Assembly: GCA_041743105.1 (NCBI GenBank)
Contig: JBGTNI010000125.1
Coordinates: 1-46,773, forward strand
Source of the DNA: QHCE01 sp041743105
Lineage (GTDB): Bacteria; Actinomycetota; Actinomycetes; Mycobacteriales; QHCE01
Direction: 5' to 3'
DNA: 46,773 nucleotides
Of this stretch, positions 33,256-42,101 are shown piece after piece (within the stretch, counting starts at the first letter, position 1; every line of letters begins with the position of its first letter). Made by a program: the position numbers and the translations under genes. The notes beneath the pieces were generated by a model. That model worked only from the letters and a program-made list of their open reading frames with translations, was not told the DNA's origin and did not search any database.

Positions 33256-33795
33256 CTAACCGACATTTACAACCAGCACCCCGACAAGCCAGGTGCCCAC
33301 GATCAGCATACCCGCCGCAAGCTCGATCAAAATCGCTAAGCCCACCGCCTTCAACGCCACAACCGTCGCCGGCCAGGCCCGCTGCGTACTACCGAGCCGG
33401 TTAGCCTCCATCAGCCATACCCCGGCCACGAACCCGATGAATAGACCGGCCACCGGAATGACGCACATCCCGATCAGCCCCAGCAGACCCGCGACGAGCA
33501 GTGTCCGAGTGGGCAGGCCGTCACGTTTGGCGCGCGCCGTCGCCCAGACGTACTTGACCACAGTGCCGGCCACAAACCAGACCGCGCAGCTACCGAAGAT
33601 AACCCAGCCGAGGCTGCCGTACTCGCCGAAGTAAGCCCATACGAACACGCCGGTCAGGCAGAGCAGCAGACCCGGGAGGATCGGCACGACCACACCGACT
33701 AGGCCGATTACTATCAACGCCGCGCATAGCGCAACGAGTGCCCCGCCCTCGGGGGCCTGTAGTTGCGCCGCAAGGTTCAGGATTGCCTCAGCCAT
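33256..33795 (-). CDS. DUF456 membrane protein
   Basis: 179 residues with about five hydrophobic helices. The DUF456 hallmarks are seen: GGALVALCAALIVIGLVGVVVPILPGLLLCL, the GTVVKY-type basic loop, and a glycine-rich VAGLLGLIGMCVIPVAGLFIGFVAGV. Function unknown; the family is widespread in bacteria. The ATG at 33795 overlaps the clpB stop by 8 bp, so it is co-transcribed and perhaps made during heat stress. Confidence 0.85.
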   Translation of the reverse strand: MAEAILNLAAQLQAPEGGALVALCAALIVIGLVGVVVPILPGLLLCLTGVFVWAYFGEYGSLGWVIFGSCAVWFVAGTVVKYVWATARAKRDGLPTRTLLVAGLLGLIGMCVIPVAGLFIGFVAGVWLMEANRLGSTQRAWPATVVALKAVGLAILIELAAGMLIVGTWLVGVLVVNVG

Positions 33796-36415
33796 GGGAT
33801 GCGCCGCGAACCGACAGCGCTAGTGGATCTTCGGCCACGTCCACTTGCACGACGTCGCCGTCGCTGATGTGTCCGGCAAGGAGTTCGCGCGCCAACGGGT
33901 CACCGATCGCCGACTGCACTAGCCGCCGCAGTGGTCGTGCGCCGTAGACGGGGTCGTAGCCTCTTTGGGTCAACCAATCTCGCGCGGCGGGGCTCACTTC
34001 CAACCGTAGACGGCGCCCGGCTAGCCGGCTACGGAGACTATCCAGCGCTATCTCCACGATCCGCTCCAGTTGGGCGGTGCCAAGGGAGTTGAAGACGACA
34101 ATCGCGTCAAGTCGATTGAGGAACTCCGGCTTGAAGTGCGCCTGTACCGCCGACATCACGGTCTCTTTCTGGGCACGCCGCAGCTGTGACTCGAAATCCG
34201 CGGAGTCGGAGTCAACGGAGCTGTTGGCCGCGAAGGTGGCCGAGCCAAGGTTAGATGTGAGGATCACGATGGTGCTGCGGAAGTCCACAGTGCGGCCCTG
34301 ACCATCCGTCAACCGGCCATCGTCGAGCACCTGCAACAGCACATCGAAGACATCGGGATGCGCCTTTTCGACCTCATCGAGCAGTATCACGCTGTAGGGC
34401 CTGCGCCGCACCGCTTCGGTGAGCTGCCCCCCTTCGTCGTATCCCACGTAACCGGGCGGGGCGCCCATCAGCCGCGATACCGAATGCTTTTCGCTGTACT
34501 CACTCATATCCACGCGCACCATTGACCGTTCGTCGTCGAACAGGAAGGCCGCTAGTGTCTTGGCAAGCTCGGTTTTCCCGACTCCGGTGGGGCCAAGGAA
34601 CATAAACGACCCAACGGGGCGGTCGGGATCGGCGACACCGGAGCGAGCGCGCCGCACCGCATCGGAGACCGCCTTCACCGCCTCGGGCTGACCCACGACT
34701 CTCTTGGAGAGCTCGTATTCCATCCGAAGCAACTTCGCGGTCTCACCTTCCAGTAACCGACCGGCCGGGATGCCCGTCCATGCCGCCACCACGTTGGCGA
34801 TGTCGTCGGGGCCCACCTCTTCTTTCACCATCGCGTCTATGGATTCGGCAGCGGCGACCGCATCGGCTAGTTCTTTCTCCAGCGCGGGGATCCTGCCGTA
34901 GAGCAGTTCGGACGCTTGTGCCAGGTCACTTTCCCGCTGCGCTCGCTCGGCTTGGCCACGCAGCTCGTCAAGCTCTTTCTTCACTTCGCCGACCCGGTTG
35001 AGTCCGGTCTTCTCCCGTTCCCAACGGGAGTTCAGCGCGGTGAGCTGCTCGTTCTTGTCCGCTAGCTCGCGGCGCAGCCGGAGCAGTCGTTCTTGACTAG
35101 CCGCATCACTCTCCTTGGCTAACGCCAAATCCTCCATGCGCAACCGATCCACCGAGCGTTGTAGCTCATCGATCTCTACCGGCCGCGAGTCGATCTCCAT
35201 GCGCTGTCGCGAGGCGGCCTCGTCCATCAAGTCAATGGCTTTGTCGGGCAGGAAGCGAGAAGTGAGGTAGCGATCGGACAGCGCAGCGGCCGCCACCAGT
35301 GCGGCGTCAGCGATGCGCACGCCGTGGTGCGCTTCATACCGTTCCTTGAGTCCGCGCAAGATCGCGATGGTGTCTTCGACGGTGGGTTCGCCGACCAGCA
35401 CTTGCTGGAAACGGCGCTCCAGCGCAGCGTCGGATTCGATGCGCTGGCGATACTCGTCCAGTGTGGTGGCCCCCACCATGCGTAGCTCTCCCCGAGCCAG
35501 CATGGGTTTGAGCAGGTTTCCGGCATCCATGCTGGAATCCCCGCTCGCTCCGGCGCCCACCAGCGTATGCAGCTCGTCGATGAAAGTGACAATCTGCCCA
35601 TCGGAGGCTTTGATCTCGTTGAGCACGGCAGTGAGCCGTTCCTCGAACTCACCGCGATATTTCGCCCCGGCAACCATCGCGCCCAGGTCCAGCGCCACCA
35701 ACCGTTTGTCGCGTAACGACTCCGGGACGTCCCCCGCGGCGATCCGCTGCGCCAGGCCTTCTACGACCGCGGTCTTGCCCACCCCAGGCTCACCGATGAG
35801 CACCGGGTTGTTCTTAGTGCGTCGTGACAACACTTGAATCACGCGGCGGATCTCGGCGTCGCGACCGATGACCGGGTCTAGTTTTCCTTCCCGAGCTTGT
35901 TCGGTGAGATCGAGCCCGTATTTCCGCAGTGCCTGATAGCCGCCCTCGGGATCCGGAGAGGTGACGCGCGTGTTGCTACCGCGCACGGTGACAAACGCAT
36001 CTACTAAGGCATCGGTGGTCGCGCCCACCGCCCTTAGCCAGTCGCCGACCTCGCCACCGGCCTTGGCAAGTCCCGCCAGCAGATGTTCGGTAGATACGTA
36101 CTCGTCGCCAAGTGAACGAGCGCTTTGCTCGGCAGCAATGATGCTGTTGCTCAGCGCGCGGGATAGTTGTGGCTGCGCGACGGTGGTTCCGGTGAGTCTG
36201 GGCAGCTGATCCAGCGAAGTGCGCGCACGTTGCGCGAGCTGACCGGGATCTGCGCCGACGGCGCGAAGCAGATCCGAGGCCGTACTTCCGGCCGTAGCCA
36301 ACAACGCCTGCAGCAGATGGGGAGGCTCCACCGTCGCATGACCTTCCTGGGTGGCGGCAGATACCGCCGCCGCGACAACTTCACGGCTTTTGGAGGTCAG
36401 CAGTTCAGGATTCAT
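33788..36415 (-). CDS. clpB: ATP-dependent disaggregase ClpB
   Basis: A hexameric AAA+ chaperone that extracts proteins from aggregates together with DnaK. From ATG 36415 (875 residues): the N-terminal repeat domain (1-145), NBD1 with Walker A GEPGVGKT (208-215) and VTFIDELHTL, a long coiled-coil middle domain (about 400-530), NBD2 with GPTGVGKTELAKTLA and RVDMSEYSEKHSVSRL, and a C-terminal domain with GYDPVYGARPLRRL. ATG 36415 is preferred over 36445 because it gives MNPELLTSKS, close to the family N-terminus. A HAIR-like site lies 4 bp upstream of the ATG. Confidence 0.96.
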   Translation of the reverse strand: MNPELLTSKSREVVAAAVSAATQEGHATVEPPHLLQALLATAGSTASDLLRAVGADPGQLAQRARTSLDQLPRLTGTTVAQPQLSRALSNSIIAAEQSARSLGDEYVSTEHLLAGLAKAGGEVGDWLRAVGATTDALVDAFVTVRGSNTRVTSPDPEGGYQALRKYGLDLTEQAREGKLDPVIGRDAEIRRVIQVLSRRTKNNPVLIGEPGVGKTAVVEGLAQRIAAGDVPESLRDKRLVALDLGAMVAGAKYRGEFEERLTAVLNEIKASDGQIVTFIDELHTLVGAGASGDSSMDAGNLLKPMLARGELRMVGATTLDEYRQRIESDAALERRFQQVLVGEPTVEDTIAILRGLKERYEAHHGVRIADAALVAAAALSDRYLTSRFLPDKAIDLMDEAASRQRMEIDSRPVEIDELQRSVDRLRMEDLALAKESDAASQERLLRLRRELADKNEQLTALNSRWEREKTGLNRVGEVKKELDELRGQAERAQRESDLAQASELLYGRIPALEKELADAVAAAESIDAMVKEEVGPDDIANVVAAWTGIPAGRLLEGETAKLLRMEYELSKRVVGQPEAVKAVSDAVRRARSGVADPDRPVGSFMFLGPTGVGKTELAKTLAAFLFDDERSMVRVDMSEYSEKHSVSRLMGAPPGYVGYDEGGQLTEAVRRRPYSVILLDEVEKAHPDVFDVLLQVLDDGRLTDGQGRTVDFRSTIVILTSNLGSATFAANSSVDSDSADFESQLRRAQKETVMSAVQAHFKPEFLNRLDAIVVFNSLGTAQLERIVEIALDSLRSRLAGRRLRLEVSPAARDWLTQRGYDPVYGARPLRRLVQSAIGDPLARELLAGHISDGDVVQVDVAEDPLALSVRGASHG

Positions 36416-36418
36416 AAG

Positions 36419-36439
36419 CTTGAGTCTATCTCGCTCAAC
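36419..36439. promoter_or_regulatory. HAIR-like HspR operator of clpB
   Basis: CTTGAGT-N7-GCTCAAC (plus-strand reading) compared with the HspR-associated inverted repeat CTTGAGT-N7-ACTCAAG: the left arm matches 7/7, the spacer is exactly 7 and the right arm matches 5/7. It lies directly upstream of the clpB start. Confidence 0.75.
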
Positions 36440-36503
36440 TTGCACGGATAGAGCTTACCGGGCTCGAGCCCGGATGCGCCTTCACCGGCTCATGCTGGAG
36501 GAG

Positions 36504-36896
36504 TCATCGCTGCGATGGCCGCCACACCACGAGCGCGGTCCGGTTGAGCCGGTAACGAGCATGCTCAAGCTCGAAGATCAATGCGGCAGCTTCCTCACGG
36601 AGCCGGCTCACCTCGCGCTCAAGCTCCATGATGCGTTTGATCCCGGCAAGGTTTACCCCCTCTTCGTGAGAGAGTCGAGCGATCTCCCGCAGCAACACCA
36701 CGTCACGGGCACTGTAGCGGCGGCCACCACCGGCAGATCGGCCCGGCTGTACCAGCCCGAGCCGGTCGTACTGTCGCAACGTCTGCGGATGCATCCCCGC
36801 GAGCTCCGCCGCAATGGAGATCACGAAAACTGGCCCGTCGAACGATCCACCGCCGTACCCCCCAGCTACGGGATCGGCGTCGAACATCTCATCCAT
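36504..36896 (-). CDS. hspR: heat-shock repressor HspR (MerR family)
   Basis: 130 residues with a MerR-type winged helix-turn-helix: VFVISIAAELAGMHPQTLRQ, YDRLGLVQPGRSAGGGRRYS, DVVLLREIARLSHEEGVNLA, then a short coiled coil (IKRIMELEREVSRLREEAAA). HspR represses dnaK and clpB through HAIR sites with DnaK as a co-repressor in actinobacteria. It overlaps the dnaJ stop by 8 bp, the canonical last gene of the dnaK operon. Confidence 0.93.
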   Translation of the reverse strand: MDEMFDADPVAGGYGGGSFDGPVFVISIAAELAGMHPQTLRQYDRLGLVQPGRSAGGGRRYSARDVVLLREIARLSHEEGVNLAGIKRIMELEREVSRLREEAAALIFELEHARYRLNRTALVVWRPSQR

Positions 36897-38064
36897 GGCT
36901 GGCCTCCCATGCCTGATTCTCGCGCGGGTTGCTCACCGTCACAGCCTGATATGCCTGCAACGCCTCGCGTGCCTCACGACTGAGCTTCTGGGGCACCGTC
37001 ACCTCGATGGTGACCAATAAGTCTCCAGTCCGACCAGCGGCGTTAGCGATGCCTTTACCGCGCACCCGTAGCGTACGGCCGCTCGGCGTGCCCGCGGGGA
37101 CCCGCAGCGTCACCGAACCCTTCAACGTGGGAACCTCGATCTCGGTGCCCAACGCAGCTTCCGGGAAGGTCACTGGAACCGTGATGGCCAGGTTGTCGCC
37201 CTGACGATCGAACACCCGGTGCGGGTTGACGTGGATAATTACATACAAATCGCCGGGCGCACCACCACGATGGCCGGGCTGGCCCTTGCCGGCGATACGA
37301 ATGCGCTGCCCGTCGCTGACGCCTGCCGGGATTCGAACGTTGAGCGTACGGGTCTTGGTGACCCCGCCCGAGCCATGACATTCCTGGCAAGGGTCGCTGA
37401 TCAGCACGCCGGTGCCCTGACATTGACGGCATGGCTCGCTGAAAGAGAACCCACCTTGGTTCTGGGTAACCATGCCGCTGCCATGGCAGATGCCGCAGGT
37501 AACCGGGGTGGTACCCGGCTTAGCTCCGCTGCCGTGACAGGTTTCGCAGACACCAGGGGCTCGCAGCCGCAGCGGTACGGTGACGCCGTGCGCGGCCTCG
37601 GCGAACTCTAGGTTCGCCTCTGTCTCGACGTCCCCGCCACGCCTAGGACCAGTCGAGGCACGCGTGGACTGGCCGAACATGGCCCCGAAGAGATCTCCGA
37701 AGTCCCCGGGCTGGCTCGATCCGCCGGAACCACGCGTGCCCGATGCGGTGGAACCACCGAACAGATCTGACAGATCGAACGTTGCGCCCGATCCCCCCCG
37801 GTGGCTTTGTCGGCGAAACGCGCTGGAACGAAACAACGCGCGCGCTTCGTCGTACTCGCGACGCTTGTTAGGAACCGACAGCACATCGTAGGCCTCAGCT
37901 ACCTCCTTGAAGCGGCGTTCGGCCTCGGCATTGCCGGGATTCTTATCAGGATGCAGGCTACGAGCAAGCTTGCGATAGGACTTCTTGATCTGCTCGGCGC
38001 TGGCGTTCTTGGCCACTTCCAGTACGGCGTAGTAGTCCTTCTCGAGCCAATCTTTGGTACTCAC
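36889..38064 (-). CDS. dnaJ: chaperone DnaJ (Hsp40, type I)
   Basis: A 391-residue co-chaperone that delivers clients to DnaK and stimulates its ATPase. It has an N-terminal J domain with HPDKN, a Gly/Ser-rich linker, four zinc-finger repeats (CETCHGSG, CGICHGSG, CRQCQGTG, CQECHGSG) and C-terminal substrate-binding domains. GTG 38064 with a GGGAGG site upstream gives VSTKDWLEKDYY, the form seen in DnaJ1 of mycobacteria. Confidence 0.94.
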   Translation of the reverse strand: MSTKDWLEKDYYAVLEVAKNASAEQIKKSYRKLARSLHPDKNPGNAEAERRFKEVAEAYDVLSVPNKRREYDEARALFRSSAFRRQSHRGGSGATFDLSDLFGGSTASGTRGSGGSSQPGDFGDLFGAMFGQSTRASTGPRRGGDVETEANLEFAEAAHGVTVPLRLRAPGVCETCHGSGAKPGTTPVTCGICHGSGMVTQNQGGFSFSEPCRQCQGTGVLISDPCQECHGSGGVTKTRTLNVRIPAGVSDGQRIRIAGKGQPGHRGGAPGDLYVIIHVNPHRVFDRQGDNLAITVPVTFPEAALGTEIEVPTLKGSVTLRVPAGTPSGRTLRVRGKGIANAAGRTGDLLVTIEVTVPQKLSREAREALQAYQAVTVSNPRENQAWEASHG

Positions 38065-38140
38065 GCCAGCGCCCTCCCTTCTGAGTGTGTGCCCTACCGT
38101 GCCGGTATGCCGGCCGTCATTTCCTGCCATCAATCGGCGA

Positions 38141-38866
38141 CTACTTCGACTGAGCACTGTCCGCTTGAGCAGCGGCGGAGTCAGGAATATCGGATGCTCC
38201 GGCTGGCGCAGACTTGACGTCGGGCGTCGAACTGCTAGCCGGTTCGGTCACCGCGACCAGCGCGGTACGCAGCAACCGCTCACCGAGCCAGTAGCCCTGC
38301 CGAAGTACCTGCGTGCAGGTGGCTTCGGTGACATCGGGACTGACATTGTGGATAACCGCCTCGTGCTGCGACGGATCGAACTTCTCGCCCACCTCACCGA
38401 AGGCGCGCAGGCCGCTCCGCTCCAGGATGGTGAACAGCTGCTCGGATACCGAAGCAAATGCACCTTCCAGGTCGCCGTGCGAGCGGGCCCGCTCGATGTC
38501 GTCGAGCACCGGCAGCAGCGTGGTGAGTAGCACCGCGGTGCCGTGCTCCACTACGGCGATTCGATCCCGCTCCATGCGCTTGCGGTAGTTGGCGTACTCG
38601 GCGGTGATGCGCTGTAGGTCGTTGGTGCGTTCGGCAAGCTGTGTGCGCAGCGCGGTGAGCTCAGGGTTGTTCAAGGAGCTCGGGACATCCGTGGTCGACG
38701 GCGCCGGCTTTGCGGTCTCAGATTTAGCGCCGTCGGATTTGCTCGCCGATCCGGCCCGCGCGGAGCCCGTCGCCGGGTCAATCCGGCGACGGTCCCGCAC
38801 CACAATCTTCGGTTCCCGCTGTCCATCGGCAGTGGGCTGCTGATCTGAACTACGTGGATCGCTCAC
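38141..38866 (-). CDS. grpE: nucleotide exchange factor GrpE
   Basis: 241 residues. A disordered acidic/basic N-terminus (1-65), a long coiled coil (LTALRTQLAERTNDLQRITA and EYANYRKRMERDR, ~70-110), then the compact domain with LLPVLDDIERARSHGDLEGA, FDPSQHEAVIHNV, VLRQGYWLGERLLRTALVAV. It exchanges ADP on DnaK. GTG 38866 overlaps the dnaK stop (GTGA). Confidence 0.94.
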   Translation of the reverse strand: MSDPRSSDQQPTADGQREPKIVVRDRRRIDPATGSARAGSASKSDGAKSETAKPAPSTTDVPSSLNNPELTALRTQLAERTNDLQRITAEYANYRKRMERDRIAVVEHGTAVLLTTLLPVLDDIERARSHGDLEGAFASVSEQLFTILERSGLRAFGEVGEKFDPSQHEAVIHNVSPDVTEATCTQVLRQGYWLGERLLRTALVAVTEPASSSTPDVKSAPAGASDIPDSAAAQADSAQSK

Positions 38867-40746
38867 TTCTTGTTACCTTCAGTCCCATCGTTATCCACGA
38901 TCTCGGCGTCGACCACGTCATCGGCTGAACTGTCGGCCGAGCGGTTCGATGCCGAGCCGTCAGCACCTGGGGTGTGATCGCTATCGGCCTGCTCCGCCGC
39001 GGCTTGCGAGTCGGCGTACATCGCAGCCCCGACCTCTTGTGAGACCTTGGCTACCTTCTCGCTAGCCGCAGAGATGGCAGCCACATCGGAGCCACTCAGC
39101 GCCGTCTTGAGCTCAGTAAGAGCGTCAGAGATCTCGGTCTTCTTCTCTGTCGGGATCTTCTCGTCGTTGTCGCTAAGGAACTTCTCGGTCTGGTACAGCA
39201 TGCTGTCACCGGTGTTACGGACCTCAGCCTCTTCGCGACGACGGCGATCCTCTTCGGCGTGGGCCTCGGCGTCACGCATCATCCGGTCGATCTCGTCGCT
39301 GGGTAGCGCGGAACCACCTGTGATAGTCATCGACTGCTCCCGGTTGGTCGCGCGGTCTTTCGCGAAGACGTTCACGATTCCGTTGGCGTCGATGTCGAAC
39401 GTCACCTCGATCTGAGGCACGCCGCGCGGCGCGGGCGGCAGGCCCGTGAGCTCGAACATGCCCAATCGCTTGTTGTACGCGGCGATGTCGCGCTCACCTT
39501 GATAGACCTGAATCTGCACCGACGGTTGATTGTCGTCAGCGGTGGAGAAAATCTCCGAGCGCTTAGTGGGAATGGTGGTGTTGCGCTCGATCAGCTTGGT
39601 CATGATGCCGCCCTTGGTCTCGATCCCCAGCGAAAGCGGGGTGACGTCGAGCAGCAACACGTCCTTGACTTCACCTTTGAGTACCCCGGCCTGCAGCGCG
39701 GCTCCGACGGCGACCACTTCATCGGGGTTGACACCCTTGTTCGGATCCTTGCCGCTGGTGAGCTCCTTGACGAGACCGGTCACGGCAGGCATGCGGGTCG
39801 ACCCGCCTACCAAGATGACATGGTTGATGTCGCCAACCTTGATGCCGGCATCCTTGACCGCCTGGTGAAACGGCTTCTTGCAGCGCTCGAGGAGGTCGGC
39901 CGTGAGCCGCTGGAACTCCGAGCGGGTCAGCGTCTCGTCTAAGAACAGCGGGTTGTTGTCGGCGTCGGCAGTGATGTAGGGAAGGTTGATCGAAGCCTGT
40001 GAAGTCTGCGAGAGCTCGATCTTGGCCTTCTCCGCGGCTTCCCGAAGCCGCTGCATCGCCATTTTGTTCTTGGACAGATCGATACTGTTGCTGGACTTGA
40101 ATTTCTCAACCAGCCAGTCGACGATGCGCTGATCCCAGTCGTCGCCACCGAGTTTGGTGTCACCAGAGGTGGCTTTCACCTCAACAACGCCGTCGCCGAT
40201 CTCCAGCAGCGAAACGTCGAAGGTTCCACCGCCGAGGTCGAAGACCAGAATCGTCTGCTCCTTCGCACCTTTGTCCAGGCCGTAGGCCAGCGCGGCCGCG
40301 GTAGGCTCGTTGATGATGCGCAGCACGTTGAGCCCAGCGATCTGGCCCGCCTCCTTGGTGGCCTGGCGCTGATGGTCGGAGAAGTAGGCCGGCACCGTGA
40401 TGACCGCGTCGGCCACGGTGTCGCCTAGGTAGGCTTCGGCGTCGCGCTTGAGCTTCTGCAGCACGCGCGCGCTGATCTCCTGCGGGGTGTAGGCCTTATC
40501 GTCGACGTTGGTGGTCCAGTCGGTGCCCATATGACGCTTCACCGAGCGGATGGTGCGGTCAGGGTTGGTGACAGCCTGGTTCTTGGCCGGCTGCCCGACG
40601 AGTACCTCGCCGTTTTTGGCAAATGCCACGATAGAAGGGGTAGTCCGGGCTCCCTCGGAGTTGGCGATCACCGTAGGCTCGCCACCCTCCAGAACGCAGA
40701 CTACGGAGTTAGTGGTGCCTAGGTCGATACCGACCGCTCGAGCCAT
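38863..40746 (-). CDS. dnaK: molecular chaperone DnaK (Hsp70)
   Basis: 627 residues. ATPase domain with GIDLGTTNS (5-13), NEPTAAALAYG, and LVGGSTRMP; the substrate-binding domain follows with the VLLLDVTPLSLGIETKGG loop, and an acidic C-terminal lid ends in DGTEGNKK. ATG 40746 is preferred: a GGAGG site lies 6 nt upstream, and MARAVGIDLG is the canonical start. First gene of the dnaK-grpE-dnaJ-hspR operon, under a HAIR-like site (40826-40846). Confidence 0.97.
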   Translation of the reverse strand: MARAVGIDLGTTNSVVCVLEGGEPTVIANSEGARTTPSIVAFAKNGEVLVGQPAKNQAVTNPDRTIRSVKRHMGTDWTTNVDDKAYTPQEISARVLQKLKRDAEAYLGDTVADAVITVPAYFSDHQRQATKEAGQIAGLNVLRIINEPTAAALAYGLDKGAKEQTILVFDLGGGTFDVSLLEIGDGVVEVKATSGDTKLGGDDWDQRIVDWLVEKFKSSNSIDLSKNKMAMQRLREAAEKAKIELSQTSQASINLPYITADADNNPLFLDETLTRSEFQRLTADLLERCKKPFHQAVKDAGIKVGDINHVILVGGSTRMPAVTGLVKELTSGKDPNKGVNPDEVVAVGAALQAGVLKGEVKDVLLLDVTPLSLGIETKGGIMTKLIERNTTIPTKRSEIFSTADDNQPSVQIQVYQGERDIAAYNKRLGMFELTGLPPAPRGVPQIEVTFDIDANGIVNVFAKDRATNREQSMTITGGSALPSDEIDRMMRDAEAHAEEDRRRREEAEVRNTGDSMLYQTEKFLSDNDEKIPTEKKTEISDALTELKTALSGSDVAAISAASEKVAKVSQEVGAAMYADSQAAAEQADSDHTPGADGSASNRSADSSADDVVDAEIVDNDGTEGNKK

Positions 40747-40825
40747 CTGATGCCTCCGAATAGTCATTGTTTCAATTGACGCCGCGGAGAACCGCCGACG
40801 CTATGAGTGGAAGGGTACGCTAAAA

Positions 40826-40846
40826 GTTGAGCGATGTCCACGCAAC
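40826..40846. promoter_or_regulatory. HAIR-like HspR operator of the dnaK operon
   Basis: GTTGAGC-N7-ACGCAAC compared with CTTGAGT-N7-ACTCAAG: 5/7 in each arm with the exact 7-bp spacing. It is flanked by a perfect 8-bp inverted repeat, AAAAGTTG...CAACTTTT. It lies about 80 bp upstream of dnaK in the divergent region shared with the Ser/Thr kinase gene. Confidence 0.65.
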
Positions 40847-40915
40847 TTTTTTGGCGGTTAAACCGATCGATATATCCGCCGGCATGCTAGTCCCATCCGA
40901 TGGATGTAAGCTCTC

Positions 40916-42082
40916 GTGGTGTCCGTTATCCCTGATCAAAGCCGCATTATCGCCCAGCGCTACCGAATCGACGACAAATTGGGCGCCGGCGGAATGGGTA
41001 CGGTGTGGCGCGGCTGGGACACCTCGCTGGAGCGTCCGGTGGCGATCAAGGAAGTCGTCATCCCTGTAGGCGTTCCGCACGCCGATGCGCAGCGCTTGCG
41101 GGACCGCTACATGCGCGAGGCGCGCGCCGCGGCACGGCTGCGCCATCCCAACGTAGTGGCGGTATACGACATGGTCGCGCAACCTCCAAATGAGCAGGAT
41201 CATCACGGTGGCGTCGTCTGGACCGTGATGGAGCTGATCAGAGCCAGTGACCTCTCGGCACTGATCAGCAGGCATCGGCGGCTGGCTCCGCCTATCGTGG
41301 CCCAGCTGGGGTTACAGCTAGCCACGGCGCTGGCAGCCGCGCACTCCTCCGGAGTATTACATCGGGACGTCAAACCGGCCAACGTACTGGTCAGTCTTCC
41401 GGCTGGCGGTGACATCACCACGCATTGCGCTACGGCAAGGGTAGTGCTCACGGACTTCGGCATCGCTTCCATCACCGGAGATGAGTCGCTGACTCGAACC
41501 GGGCAGTTGGTGGGCTCACCGTCGTATCTGGCGCCTGAGCGGCTCCGTACCCACGGTGAGGCAGGTCCCGCCGGCGATCTGTGGTCACTGGGCTGCACGC
41601 TCTACGCCGCCACCGAGGGACATCCCCCCTTCTACGGAGATGATCCATTGGCCGTGATGACAGCCGTGACGTCCAAGCCGATCCCGCAACCGCAACACGC
41701 CGGAGCACTGACATCGCTCCTACGAGGACTTCTCGCCAAGGACCCCGAACAGCGTTGGGACGTAGAGCGCGCCATTGTGGCGTTGCAGCGGATAACCAGC
41801 GGCGCATCGACGACACCGGCGGCGAGTACCGCTCCTGTCCTGCCATCGACCGTCCCATCGGTTCGCCAGGGCCCACCCAATCGCGCGCCGGCGAGTCCCA
41901 ACCACACGCGACAGGCGACTCCGACGCATGCCCGACCCGCATCGGCGACCGGCTATCCGAGCCGACCGGCGTCTACTAGCAGGCTAGTGCGGCCCAGGCG
42001 AGCCCGAATGATCAAGTTTGGGGTGACGGCCATTGTCTTGATAGTCGCTGGACTTACCGCCTGGATGTTGCTGCGGGGCTAG
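40916..42082 (+). CDS. membrane-anchored Ser/Thr protein kinase, PknB-like
   Basis: 388 residues: a Hanks-type kinase domain (about 15-285) with GAGGMG (23-28), VAIKEV (catalytic Lys 45), HRDVKPAN (149-156), DFG (180-182), APE, then a Pro/Ser/Thr/Arg-rich linker and one C-terminal transmembrane helix (about 366-386). The extracytoplasmic part is nearly absent (2-3 residues), so it lacks PASTA or other sensor domains. GTG 40916 or the next GTG starts it. It diverges from dnaK; any link between kinase and chaperones is only positional. Confidence 0.9.
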   Translation: MVSVIPDQSRIIAQRYRIDDKLGAGGMGTVWRGWDTSLERPVAIKEVVIPVGVPHADAQRLRDRYMREARAAARLRHPNVVAVYDMVAQPPNEQDHHGGVVWTVMELIRASDLSALISRHRRLAPPIVAQLGLQLATALAAAHSSGVLHRDVKPANVLVSLPAGGDITTHCATARVVLTDFGIASITGDESLTRTGQLVGSPSYLAPERLRTHGEAGPAGDLWSLGCTLYAATEGHPPFYGDDPLAVMTAVTSKPIPQPQHAGALTSLLRGLLAKDPEQRWDVERAIVALQRITSGASTTPAASTAPVLPSTVPSVRQGPPNRAPASPNHTRQATPTHARPASATGYPSRPASTSRLVRPRRARMIKFGVTAIVLIVAGLTAWMLLRG

Positions 42083-42101
42083 CCCGCTCGCTTGAGGATG
42101 C

